Assembly: GCA_964568825.1 (NCBI GenBank)
Contig: CAZMSA010000197.1
Coordinates: 1-5,997 of the forward strand
Direction: 5' to 3'
Length of the DNA stretch: 5,997 nt
DNA from: CAVVDT01 sp964568825
Lineage (GTDB): Bacteria > Pseudomonadota > Alphaproteobacteria > Rhizobiales > Aestuariivirgaceae
Below are positions 1-5,997 of this stretch, one piece after another; positions within the stretch are counted from its first letter, which is position 1, and every line of letters begins with the position of its first letter. The position numbers and the translations under genes were made by a program. The notes beneath the pieces are model-generated. The model saw nothing but the letters and a program-made list of their open reading frames with translations. It did not search any database and had not been told where the DNA came from.

Positions 1-100
1 CTTCCACGGTTACACCAGATCGCCACTCACCACAAGAATACGGCCGTGATTTGGCAGCCCTTGTAAACATGAAGAATGCCGGAACATGCTTAATGCGGTC

Positions 101-1162
101 TTAATCCCTGATCCCGGCCGCCGCCGCCGCCAGCAATTTGTCCACATCCTGCGGCGAGGTGGCGTAGGACAGGACGAAGCGCACGAAGGTTTCTTCGCTC
201 CCCATGTCACGGGTTTCCGGCCCGCCTGGCGGCCATTCGTGACAAATCACACCGGCAGCCTCGAGATGTCGATGCAGTGCCACCGGCATGATGCAGAAAA
301 CCTCGTTGGCCTCAGGTGTTAGCGGCAAGCGTAGGCGGGGCAGGGCGGTGAGCCCGGCCGCCAGGCGGGCGGCCATGGCATTGGCGTCGCGGGCATTCGT
401 CAGCCACAGGTCGTCTTTCAGATAGGCCAGCATCTGGGCACCAAGGAAGCGTCCCTTGGACAACAGTTGAGCCGAACGCATGCGCCGCCAACCGAAGTCG
501 TCAGCCAGCTGAGGATCGAAGAAAATGACGGCTTCCAGCGCCATGGCGCCGTTCTTGGTCGCGCCGAACGACAGCACATCGACGCCTGCTTTCCAGGTCA
601 GTTCGGCCGGTTTTGCGTCCACCGTGACTACCGCGTTGGCGAATCGCGCCCCGTCCATGTGCAGGCGCATGCCGTGGGCGTGCGCAAGTTCGGCGATGGC
701 GGCAATCTCCGCCGGGCTATAAACGGTGCCCAGTTCACTGGCCTGGGTGATGGTGACCGCCGACGGCTTGGGGTCATGCACGCCGCGAATGAAGGTCTTC
801 AGGCGAGCGGCGATGGCTTCGGGAGTTATCTTGCCGCCGGGCTCATCGAGACCGATGATCTTGGCGCCGCCGGTCATCATTTCCGGCGCCCCGCACTCGT
901 CGATATTGGAATGGGCCTCGGCGTGGGCGAAGATTGCGCCGTAGGATGGGGTAATGGCCGACAGCGACAGGGCATTGGCGGCCGTTCCTGTCACCACCAG
1001 AAAGGCCTTTATGTCGCGCTCGAAGACGTCGGCGAGGGCCTTTTCGGCCTTTGAGGTCCAGTCATCTTCGCCGTAGGATGAGGCGGTGCCGTGATTGGCC
1101 TCCGAAAGGGCGGCCATGATGGCCGGATGCACCCCGTACTGGTTGTCGCTGGCAAAATTCAT
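101..1162 (-). CDS. ltaE: Low-specificity L-threonine aldolase (PLP-dependent)
   Basis: This cytosolic enzyme cleaves L-threonine and L-allo-threonine to glycine and acetaldehyde using pyridoxal phosphate, and belongs to the fold-type I beta-eliminating lyase/threonine aldolase family. The 353-residue product is a normal length for the family. Visible motifs, in order: an N-terminal FASDNQ (residues 3-8); the glycine-rich phosphate-binding GTAAN (59-63); the HAEAHSNIDECGAPE stretch (80-94), containing the His that stacks on PLP; HMDGARF (168-174), with Asp170 expected to contact the pyridine nitrogen; and SFGATKNGAM (198-207), with Lys203 as the Schiff-base lysine. The ATG start is supported by the SDN motif sitting right at the N-terminus, as is usual, and by a GGGAGG ribosome-binding site nine bases upstream. 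The gene reads leftward, with the PilZ-like gene upstream on the same strand. The family assignment is firm. Strict substrate stereochemistry cannot be read from sequence, so the symbol is by family. Confidence 0.95.
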   Translation of the reverse strand: MNFASDNQYGVHPAIMAALSEANHGTASSYGEDDWTSKAEKALADVFERDIKAFLVVTGTAANALSLSAITPSYGAIFAHAEAHSNIDECGAPEMMTGGAKIIGLDEPGGKITPEAIAARLKTFIRGVHDPKPSAVTITQASELGTVYSPAEIAAIAELAHAHGMRLHMDGARFANAVVTVDAKPAELTWKAGVDVLSFGATKNGAMALEAVIFFDPQLADDFGWRRMRSAQLLSKGRFLGAQMLAYLKDDLWLTNARDANAMAARLAAGLTALPRLRLPLTPEANEVFCIMPVALHRHLEAAGVICHEWPPGGPETRDMGSEETFVRFVLSYATSPQDVDKLLAAAAAGIRD

Positions 1163-1171
1163 CGCGCAAGG

Positions 1172-1177
1172 CCTCCC
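1172..1177 (-). promoter_or_regulatory. Shine-Dalgarno of the threonine aldolase gene
   Basis: On the minus strand the sequence reads GGGAGG, followed by nine bases and then the ATG at 1162. The match to the anti-Shine-Dalgarno core and the spacing are both good, and this fixes the start codon of the aldolase. Confidence 0.75.
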
Positions 1178-1198
1178 GGTTGGCCATTGACCTCAGCG

Positions 1199-1226
1199 TG
1201 CATAGCAACTCGCCCCGGGCTGTCAA
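1199..1226 (-). promoter_or_regulatory. Putative sigma-70 promoter of the threonine aldolase gene
   Basis: Reading the minus strand, a perfect TTGACA -35 box (1221-1226) is followed by a 16-base spacer and a weak -10 box, TATGCA (1199-1204). Transcription would start near 1192, giving a leader of about 30 bases that contains the GGGAGG ribosome-binding site. The strong -35, weak -10 and position just upstream of the gene suggest a promoter that may be helped by an activator. This is inferred from consensus only. Confidence 0.5.
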
Positions 1227-1231
1227 AGACA

Positions 1232-1258
1232 TCGCAGTGACAATTCTTGCAATTGCGA
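1232..1258. promoter_or_regulatory. Nested inverted repeats upstream of the aldolase promoter
   Basis: Outer arms TCGCA (1232-1236) and TGCGA (1254-1258) enclose inner arms CAATT (1241-1245) and AATTG (1251-1255). An 8-bp palindrome, GCAATTGC, lies at 1249-1256. The element begins about six bases upstream of the putative -35 box of the aldolase promoter, where an activator would bind. The regulator is not identifiable and the arms are short, so this is only a candidate operator. Confidence 0.25.
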
Positions 1259-1299
1259 CCTTTTGGAATAGCAAATGATGTCGCGCCGAGGCCGCGGGT

Positions 1300-1650
1300 T
1301 CAGCTCGGCTTGCGGCACGAATGGGCAAAGCTCATCTGACCGTCGAGCCTGGAGATCTCCATCCTGGCCTTGCGGAGGAGCTTGTCTCGGGTGGACTCCA
1401 CCCCGACCTCATGCTTGTTGCGCCATTTGGGCGTGCAGTAGCGAAGCGAGCCGTCGCCGGTCAGCTTGAGCCAGAAGACAGACGGCAGGTCGATGGCGGC
1501 CTCGACTTGTATGCGGGCGCCACCGCCGATGAAATCGCGGATCTGGCATTCGGTGATGACGCCGGCGCCGGGTTGGAGAATGAGCGCAGGCATGAACGCC
1601 TTGCGGCGCTCGGATGTCCGATTGTCTTTCGATGTCGATCTGGTTGTCAT
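1300..1650 (-). CDS. Small PilZ-like domain protein with degenerate c-di-GMP motifs
   Basis: From the ATG at 1650 the product is 116 residues, essentially a single PilZ-type beta-barrel with no signal peptide or membrane segment. The layout matches short alphaproteobacterial PilZ proteins: a basic N-terminus with ERRKAF (14-19), then a beta strand, then IRDFIGGGARIQV (37-49), a LPSVFWLKL strand (55-63) and a late KWRNKHEVGVES stretch (75-86). Canonical PilZ proteins bind c-di-GMP through RxxxR and D/NxSxxG. Here the second Arg of the first motif is absent (Phe or Met occupies the position) and the Ser of the second motif is Ile (DFIGGG), so nucleotide binding is doubtful. An in-frame TTG at 1662 would add four residues. 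I prefer the ATG because a weak GGA lies eight to ten bases upstream and TTG starts are rare. The gene is co-directional with the aldolase, but a 137-base gap containing a promoter separates them. Its role is unknown; assignment to the PilZ superfamily is by pattern and moderately sure. Confidence 0.7.
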   Translation of the reverse strand: MTTRSTSKDNRTSERRKAFMPALILQPGAGVITECQIRDFIGGGARIQVEAAIDLPSVFWLKLTGDGSLRYCTPKWRNKHEVGVESTRDKLLRKARMEISRLDGQMSFAHSCRKPS

Positions 1651-1853
1651 GCTCACATCCAAATGTCGAAGGCAGGATCGCGGGGCCTGTGCCGAGGGCG
1701 ACCCGACTTGATTAAGGTGCCTGACCTCCTAATTTTCCCTGAGCGCGGCCCCAAGTGGGCTGCTATCTGGTAGCCGCACCGTGCGTAGGCCGATCCTGCC
1801 GGCCCGACGCATTGTCGCTTGCGCGCGAACCCTGTTTCTGTCATTCTTTCCGA

Positions 1854-1876
1854 ATAGGACAGCGACACTGTCCTAT
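1854..1876. promoter_or_regulatory. Perfect 9-bp inverted repeat, candidate operator
   Basis: The arms ATAGGACAG (1854-1862) and CTGTCCTAT (1868-1876) are exact reverse complements separated by the five bases CGACA. No T-run follows on either strand, which argues against a terminator. The 23-base symmetric site in a divergent promoter region resembles operators of dimeric repressors such as the TetR or MarR families. No such regulator is encoded in the window, so the binding protein is unknown. It lies about 200 bases upstream of the PilZ-like start and about 285 bases upstream of gltB. Confidence 0.45.
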
Positions 1877-2146
1877 GCGGCATCTTGGCACGCGGGTAAC
1901 CTTCGTTACGGCAACTGACATGGCAACGCTGAACAAGAGGGACGAGCGGGCTCCGATGCATTTTGTGGGTGGGACTACGGCCAAACGATAACGAAGGGTT
2001 CGGCTCATCCGCCTTTTTAGGGGAAGCGTCGAATCCGGCAGGCCGGGAACGGTTCGGACCCGGTAACCGACCATCGAACTTCTCTTGATCGCTGAACTGG
2101 AAAAGGCGTTTTCTTCAACGCGCCGGGGCCGGTATGCTGGGCTTTG

Positions 2147-2157
2147 AAAGGGTGGAG
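2147..2157 (+). promoter_or_regulatory. Ribosome-binding region of gltB
   Basis: Purine-rich sequence precedes the gltB ATG: AAAGGG at 2147-2152 ends nine bases before the start, and GGAG at 2154-2157 ends four bases before it. Either can serve as a Shine-Dalgarno. Together with the expected propeptide length, this supports ATG 2162 as the start rather than the in-frame TTG at 2144. Confidence 0.55.
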
Positions 2158-2161
2158 TGCC

Positions 2162-5100
2162 ATGGCAGGACCGATTGAGACCAGGGCGGATGCGCGCTTC
2201 CGGCCGGAAGGCCTGCCGGAGCCGTTTGGCCTGCACGACCCTTCGGCCGGCCGCGATGCCTGCGGTATCGGGCTCATTGCCAACATCCACAACATCAAGA
2301 GCCACGAGAACATCACCAACGGCTTGAAGATTCTGCGCAACCTCGAACACCGCGGCGCGGTGGGGGCCGACCCCAAGGCCGGTGACGGTTGCGGCATGAT
2401 GCTGCAAATCCCGCATGCGTTCCTTGCCGACGAGGCCGAGCGTTTGGGCTTTTCCCTGCCGGCGCCCGGCGAATACGGCGTGGCCTTCCTGTTCATGCCG
2501 CGCGATCCTTCCGTCCGCCACGAGATCGAGCGCATCTGGTGGGAGACAGCGCGCGAGGAAGGTCTGAAAGTCATTGGCTGGCGCGACGTGCCGACCCAGT
2601 CCGCCGTGCTCGGTGCATCGGTCAAGCGCACCGAGCCGTTTTCGCGCCAGGCGTTCCTGACCGCCGGGCCGACCATTCGCGACGAGGCGCATTTCGAGCG
2701 CAAGCTCTATATCTGCCGCAAGGTAGTCTCCAATCGGGTCATCGAGGTTCTGGGAGCGGCGGCGCGCGGCTATTACCCGGTTTCCGCATCGACCCGCACC
2801 GTGGTCTACAAGGGTCTGGTGATGGGCGACACGCTGGGGCGTTATTACCCCGACCTTGCCGATGAACGCGTCGCCTCGGCGCTGGCGCTGGTGCATCAGC
2901 GCTTTTCCACCAACACCTTCCCGACCTGGCCGCTGTCTCACCCTTATCGCTATATCTGCCACAACGGCGAGATCAACACCCTGCGCGGCAACTACAACTG
3001 GATGGCGGCGCGGCAGGCCAACATGGCCTCCGAGATGCTCGGCAAGGATCTCGAGAAGTGCTGGCCGATTTCCTACGAGGGCCAGTCGGACTCGGCGTGT
3101 TTCGACAACGCGCTGGAATTGCTGTTCATGGGCGGCTACCCGCTGCCGCATGCCATGATGATGTTGATCCCCGAGGCGTGGGCCGGCAATCCGCTGATGG
3201 ATGAGGACCGCCGCGCCTTTTACGAATATCACGCTGCCTTGATGGAGCCGTGGGACGGGCCGGCCGCCATGGCTTTCACCGACGGGCGGCTGATCGGCGC
3301 CACGCTCGACCGCAATGGCCTGAGGCCGGCACGCTATCTCGTCACCGATGACGGATTCGTGCTGTTGTCCTCGGAGATGGGGGTACTCGATTTCCCGGAG
3401 GAAAAGATCGTCAAGAAATGGCGGCTGCAACCGGGCCGCATGCTGCTCATCGATCTGGAAAAGCAGCAGATCATCTCCGATGACGATCTGAAACGCGATC
3501 TCGCTAACCAGCACCCCTATGGCGAGTGGCTGAAGCGCACCCAGCTGGTGCTGCGCGACATGCCGGCGGCAAAGACCAAACGCCCGCCCATCGCGGTGCC
3601 GCTGATCGACCGCCAGCAGGCCTTTGGCTACACTCAGGAAGACCTGAAGATGCTGATGACACCCATGGCCCAGACCGGTCAGGAGGCCATCGGGTCCATG
3701 GGCAACGATGCCCCGGTGTCGGCGCTGTCGGGCCGCGCCAAGTTGCTCGATACCTATTTCCAGCAGAATTTCGCCCAGGTCACCAACCCGCCCATCGACC
3801 CGATCCGCGAGGAACTGGTGATGTCGTTGGTCTCCTTCATTGGGCCGCGCCCCAACCTCCTGGACCTGAAAGGGACTTCACGCCAGATGCGCCTGGAGGT
3901 CTCCCAGCCCATTCTCACCAACGAGGAGCTGGAGCGCATCCGTACCATCGGCGGGGTGGCCAACAATCCGTTCCGCACTGTCACCATCGACATCACCTAC
4001 GATGTCGCCAACGGTGCCGACTACATGGACGCCGCTCTTGAGGCGATCTGCGCCGGGGCCGAGCGGGCGGTGCGCGACGGCTACAACATCATCGTCTTGT
4101 CGGACCGCTCGGTGTCAGCCGAACGGGTGCCCATACCGGCCCTGCTCGCCACCTCGGCCACCCACCATCACCTCATCCGCCGGGGGTTGAGGACATCGGT
4201 GGGGTTGGTGGTTGAATCGGGTGAGCCGCGCGAGGTGCATCAATTCTGCACGCTCGCCGGCTACGGCGCCGAGGCCGTCAATCCCTATCTGGCGTTCGAG
4301 ACGCTGGAAGCGCTGCAGCCGGGGATCGGCGAGGACATCTCGGTCAAGAAGTGCATCAAGCGCTACACCAAGGCGATCAACAAGGGCATGCTGAAGGTGA
4401 TGTCCAAGATGGGCATCTCGACCTACCAATCCTATTGCGGCGCCCAGATCTTTGATGCCGTGGGGCTGAAGAGCGACTTCATCCGGCAGTATTTCACCGG
4501 CACCGCCACCCAGATCGAAGGTGTCGGGCTTAACGAGATCGCCGAAGAAGCCTTCCGCCGCCACGCCGATGCCTTCGGCCTCAATCCCGTTTTCAAGGAT
4601 GCGCTCGATGTTGGCGGCGATTATGCCTGGCGCAACCGCGGCGAGGCGCATGTGTGGGAGCCCGAGGTCGTCGCGCATCTGCAGCACGCGGTGCGCGGCA
4701 ACCTGCCGCAAGAATACCGCGCCTATGCCAATCTGGTGAACGGCAAGGATCGCGCCCTCAAAACCCTGCGTGGCCTGTTCCGCATCCGCACGGCCAAGGA
4801 GGTGGGGCGCTCGCCGGTTCCCATCGAGGAGGTCGAGCCGGCGGCGGCGATCGTCAAGCGCTTCGCCACCGGGGCCATGTCATTCGGTTCCATCTCGCGC
4901 GAGGCCCACACGACGCTCGCCATCGCCATGAACCGCATCGGCGGACGCTCCAACACCGGGGAGGGGGGCGAGGAACAGGATCGCTTCAAGCCCTTGCCGA
5001 ACGGAGATTCCATGCGCTCGGCCATCAAGCAGGTGGCCTCCGGGCGCTTCGGGGTCACCGCTGAATATCTGGTCAACTCGGACCAGATGCAGATCAAGAT

Positions 5101-5997
5101 GGCGCAAGGGGCAAAGCCCGGTGAAGGCGGCCAATTGCCTGGCCACAAGGTCGATGCCACCATCGCCCGGGTGCGCTATTCGACGCCGGGCGTCGGGCTG
5201 ATCTCGCCACCGCCGCACCACGACATCTATTCCATCGAGGACCTTGCGCAGCTCATCTACGACCTCAAGAACGTCAATCCGGCGGGCGAGGTCTCGGTGA
5301 AGCTGGTCTCGGAAGTGGGTGTGGGAACCGTGGCGGCGGGCGTCGCCAAGGCGCGCGCCGATCATGTCACCATTTCCGGTTACGAGGGCGGCACCGGGGC
5401 ATCGCCCCTCACCTCCATCAAGCATGCCGGCAGCCCGTGGGAGATCGGCATCGCCGAGACCCAGCAGACACTTGTCGCCAACCGCCTGCGCGGTCGCATC
5501 AAGGTGCAGGTCGACGGTGGCCTGAGGACGGGGCGCGATGTGGTGATCGCCGCTCTCCTGGGTGCCGACGAGATGGGCTTTGCCACCGCGCCGCTGATCT
5601 CGGCGGGTTGCGTGATGATGCGCAAGTGCCACCTCAATACCTGTCCCGTCGGCGTCGCCACCCAGGACCCGGTGTTGCGCAAGCGCTTCCGCGGGCTTCC
5701 CGAGCACGTCATCAACTTCTTCTTCTTCATTGCCGAGGACGTGCGGGCACTCATGGCGGAGATGGGCTTCACCCGTTTTTCCGACATGGTCGGATCGAGC
5801 GAATGGCTCGACCAGGAACGGGCGATCTCCCACTGGAAGTCGCATGGCCTCGATTTCACGCGCCTGTTTGCGCAGGCCGACATCGAGGGCGATGTGGCGG
5901 TGCGCAACGTCGAAGCGCAAAAGCATGCGCTGGCCGATGTGCTCGACCGCCGCTTCATCGCCGCGGCCAAGCCTGCCCTTGACGAGGGCAAGGCGGT
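2162..5997 (+). CDS. gltB: Glutamate synthase (NADPH-type) large/alpha subunit, 3' end cut by the window
   Basis: GltB converts glutamine and 2-oxoglutarate to two glutamates in the cytosol, with electrons supplied through a GltD partner, as the second half of the GS-GOGAT cycle. The frame stays open for 1278 codons to the window edge; family members are roughly 1480-1550 residues, so about 200-270 residues are missing. A 33-residue propeptide ends at RDACGIG, leaving Cys34 as the mature N-terminal nucleophile of the class II glutaminase domain (about 34-455). That domain also shows EHRGAVGAD, QRFSTNT with Arg247, and HNGEIN with the oxyanion-hole pair Asn268-Gly269. The central domain (about 456-815) has MTPMAQTGQEA near 499, VTNPPIDPIRE near 540 and GPRPN at 561-565. 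The FMN/synthase domain (about 820-1255) shows ATGAMSFGSIS near 902, QGAKPGEGGQLPG at 982-994, GYEGGTGASP at 1073-1082 and VDGGLRTGRD from 1117. The 3Fe-4S ligands Cys1150, Cys1156 and Cys1161 fit C-x5-C-x4-C. The C-terminal GXGXG beta-helix lies beyond the window. gltD probably follows but is not seen. Confidence 0.97.
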   Translation, partial: MAGPIETRADARFRPEGLPEPFGLHDPSAGRDACGIGLIANIHNIKSHENITNGLKILRNLEHRGAVGADPKAGDGCGMMLQIPHAFLADEAERLGFSLPAPGEYGVAFLFMPRDPSVRHEIERIWWETAREEGLKVIGWRDVPTQSAVLGASVKRTEPFSRQAFLTAGPTIRDEAHFERKLYICRKVVSNRVIEVLGAAARGYYPVSASTRTVVYKGLVMGDTLGRYYPDLADERVASALALVHQRFSTNTFPTWPLSHPYRYICHNGEINTLRGNYNWMAARQANMASEMLGKDLEKCWPISYEGQSDSACFDNALELLFMGGYPLPHAMMMLIPEAWAGNPLMDEDRRAFYEYHAALMEPWDGPAAMAFTDGRLIGATLDRNGLRPARYLVTDDGFVLLSSEMGVLDFPEEKIVKKWRLQPGRMLLIDLEKQQIISDDDLKRDLANQHPYGEWLKRTQLVLRDMPAAKTKRPPIAVPLIDRQQAFGYTQEDLKMLMTPMAQTGQEAIGSMGNDAPVSALSGRAKLLDTYFQQNFAQVTNPPIDPIREELVMSLVSFIGPRPNLLDLKGTSRQMRLEVSQPILTNEELERIRTIGGVANNPFRTVTIDITYDVANGADYMDAALEAICAGAERAVRDGYNIIVLSDRSVSAERVPIPALLATSATHHHLIRRGLRTSVGLVVESGEPREVHQFCTLAGYGAEAVNPYLAFETLEALQPGIGEDISVKKCIKRYTKAINKGMLKVMSKMGISTYQSYCGAQIFDAVGLKSDFIRQYFTGTATQIEGVGLNEIAEEAFRRHADAFGLNPVFKDALDVGGDYAWRNRGEAHVWEPEVVAHLQHAVRGNLPQEYRAYANLVNGKDRALKTLRGLFRIRTAKEVGRSPVPIEEVEPAAAIVKRFATGAMSFGSISREAHTTLAIAMNRIGGRSNTGEGGEEQDRFKPLPNGDSMRSAIKQVASGRFGVTAEYLVNSDQMQIKMAQGAKPGEGGQLPGHKVDATIARVRYSTPGVGLISPPPHHDIYSIEDLAQLIYDLKNVNPAGEVSVKLVSEVGVGTVAAGVAKARADHVTISGYEGGTGASPLTSIKHAGSPWEIGIAETQQTLVANRLRGRIKVQVDGGLRTGRDVVIAALLGADEMGFATAPLISAGCVMMRKCHLNTCPVGVATQDPVLRKRFRGLPEHVINFFFFIAEDVRALMAEMGFTRFSDMVGSSEWLDQERAISHWKSHGLDFTRLFAQADIEGDVAVRNVEAQKHALADVLDRRFIAAAKPALDEGKA

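Larger units (their letters stand above)
1651..2161. other. Divergent intergenic region between the PilZ-like gene and gltB
   Basis: About 510 bases separate the start of the leftward PilZ-like gene from the start of rightward gltB, so promoters for both should lie here. I see no convincing gene. Open frames present on both strands are short, rich in Arg and Cys, and match nothing I recognise. The region contains the perfect dyad at 1854-1876, a small inverted repeat GTAAC-CTTC-GTTAC at 1896-1909, another CGGTT/AACCG pair at 2050-2069, and a GCGTT-TTCTTC-AACGC hairpin at 2106-2121 within the presumed gltB leader. None is followed by a T-run, so none looks like an intrinsic terminator. I could not find a convincing -35/-10 pair for either gene. 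Confidence 0.6.

Noticed and set aside
467..1054. A 195-codon plus-strand open frame inside the threonine aldolase gene
   Set aside because: It overlaps the catalytic core of the aldolase on the opposite strand and has no recognisable domain.
1285..1309. GCCGAG/CTCGGC hairpin at the PilZ-like stop codon as a terminator
   Set aside because: The 6-bp stem has a 13-base loop and overlaps the stop codon, and no T-run follows on the minus strand.
1724..1730. Perfect AGGAGGT Shine-Dalgarno on the minus strand
   Set aside because: No ATG, GTG or TTG follows within a usable distance, and in-frame stops come quickly, so it appears to be chance.
1886..1900. Possible sigma-54 promoter (TGGCACG followed by TAAC) upstream of gltB
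   Set aside because: The -24 half matches well, but the -12 half reads TAAC instead of TTGC and so lacks the essential GC. It is also about 260 bases from gltB, and no NtrC-type enhancer site is evident.
1755..1991. 78-codon plus-strand open frame upstream of gltB
   Set aside because: It has no good ribosome-binding site, an odd Cys/Arg-rich composition and no recognisable motif, and it spans the dyad at 1854-1876, so it is probably not coding.
1841..3514. A 557-codon open frame on the minus strand overlapping the start of gltB
   Set aside because: It lies antisense to a gltB frame with full-length family motifs, starts inside gltB and runs into the intergenic region. Its translation matches no known family and is typical of an antisense shadow in GC-rich coding DNA.
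4880..5926. A 348-codon open frame on the minus strand inside gltB
   Set aside because: It is antisense to the highly conserved FMN/synthase domain of gltB, including the 3Fe-4S cysteines. The His- and Arg-rich translation is a codon-bias shadow.

Overview
The window is GC-rich and chromosomal in character. It holds three protein-coding genes: two on the minus strand on the left and one on the plus strand that runs off the right edge. The GC-rich codons, the short PilZ protein of a type common in Alphaproteobacteria and the glutamate synthase sequence all suggest an alphaproteobacterium. The order is not certain; Rhodospirillales or Hyphomicrobiales would fit. There are no tRNA or rRNA genes, CRISPR repeats, insertion sequences or phage genes.

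Layout: bases 1-100 lie downstream of the first gene and hold nothing I can name. Bases 101-1162 (minus) encode a PLP-dependent low-specificity L-threonine aldolase with all key active-site motifs. A good Shine-Dalgarno and a plausible sigma-70 promoter lie in the 137-base gap upstream of it. Bases 1300-1650 (minus) encode a small PilZ-like protein whose two c-di-GMP-binding motifs are both degenerate. Bases 1651-2161 separate the divergent PilZ-like gene and gltB and hold no convincing gene. They do contain a perfect 9-bp inverted repeat at 1854-1876 that looks like a regulator-binding site. From 2162 to the window end (plus), gltB encodes the large (alpha) subunit of glutamate synthase. It is cut by the window edge after 1278 codons, just past the FMN domain.

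Functionally, gltB makes glutamate from glutamine and 2-oxoglutarate in the GS-GOGAT ammonium assimilation route. It would need a GltD subunit, which is not in this window. The aldolase belongs to glycine and threonine metabolism. The PilZ-like protein has no obvious metabolic link to either neighbour. The three genes do not form one operon: gltB diverges from the other two, and the aldolase appears to have its own promoter. This is mostly an ordinary housekeeping region. I see no clear sign of a new system; the most noteworthy items are the intergenic dyad and the altered PilZ motifs.
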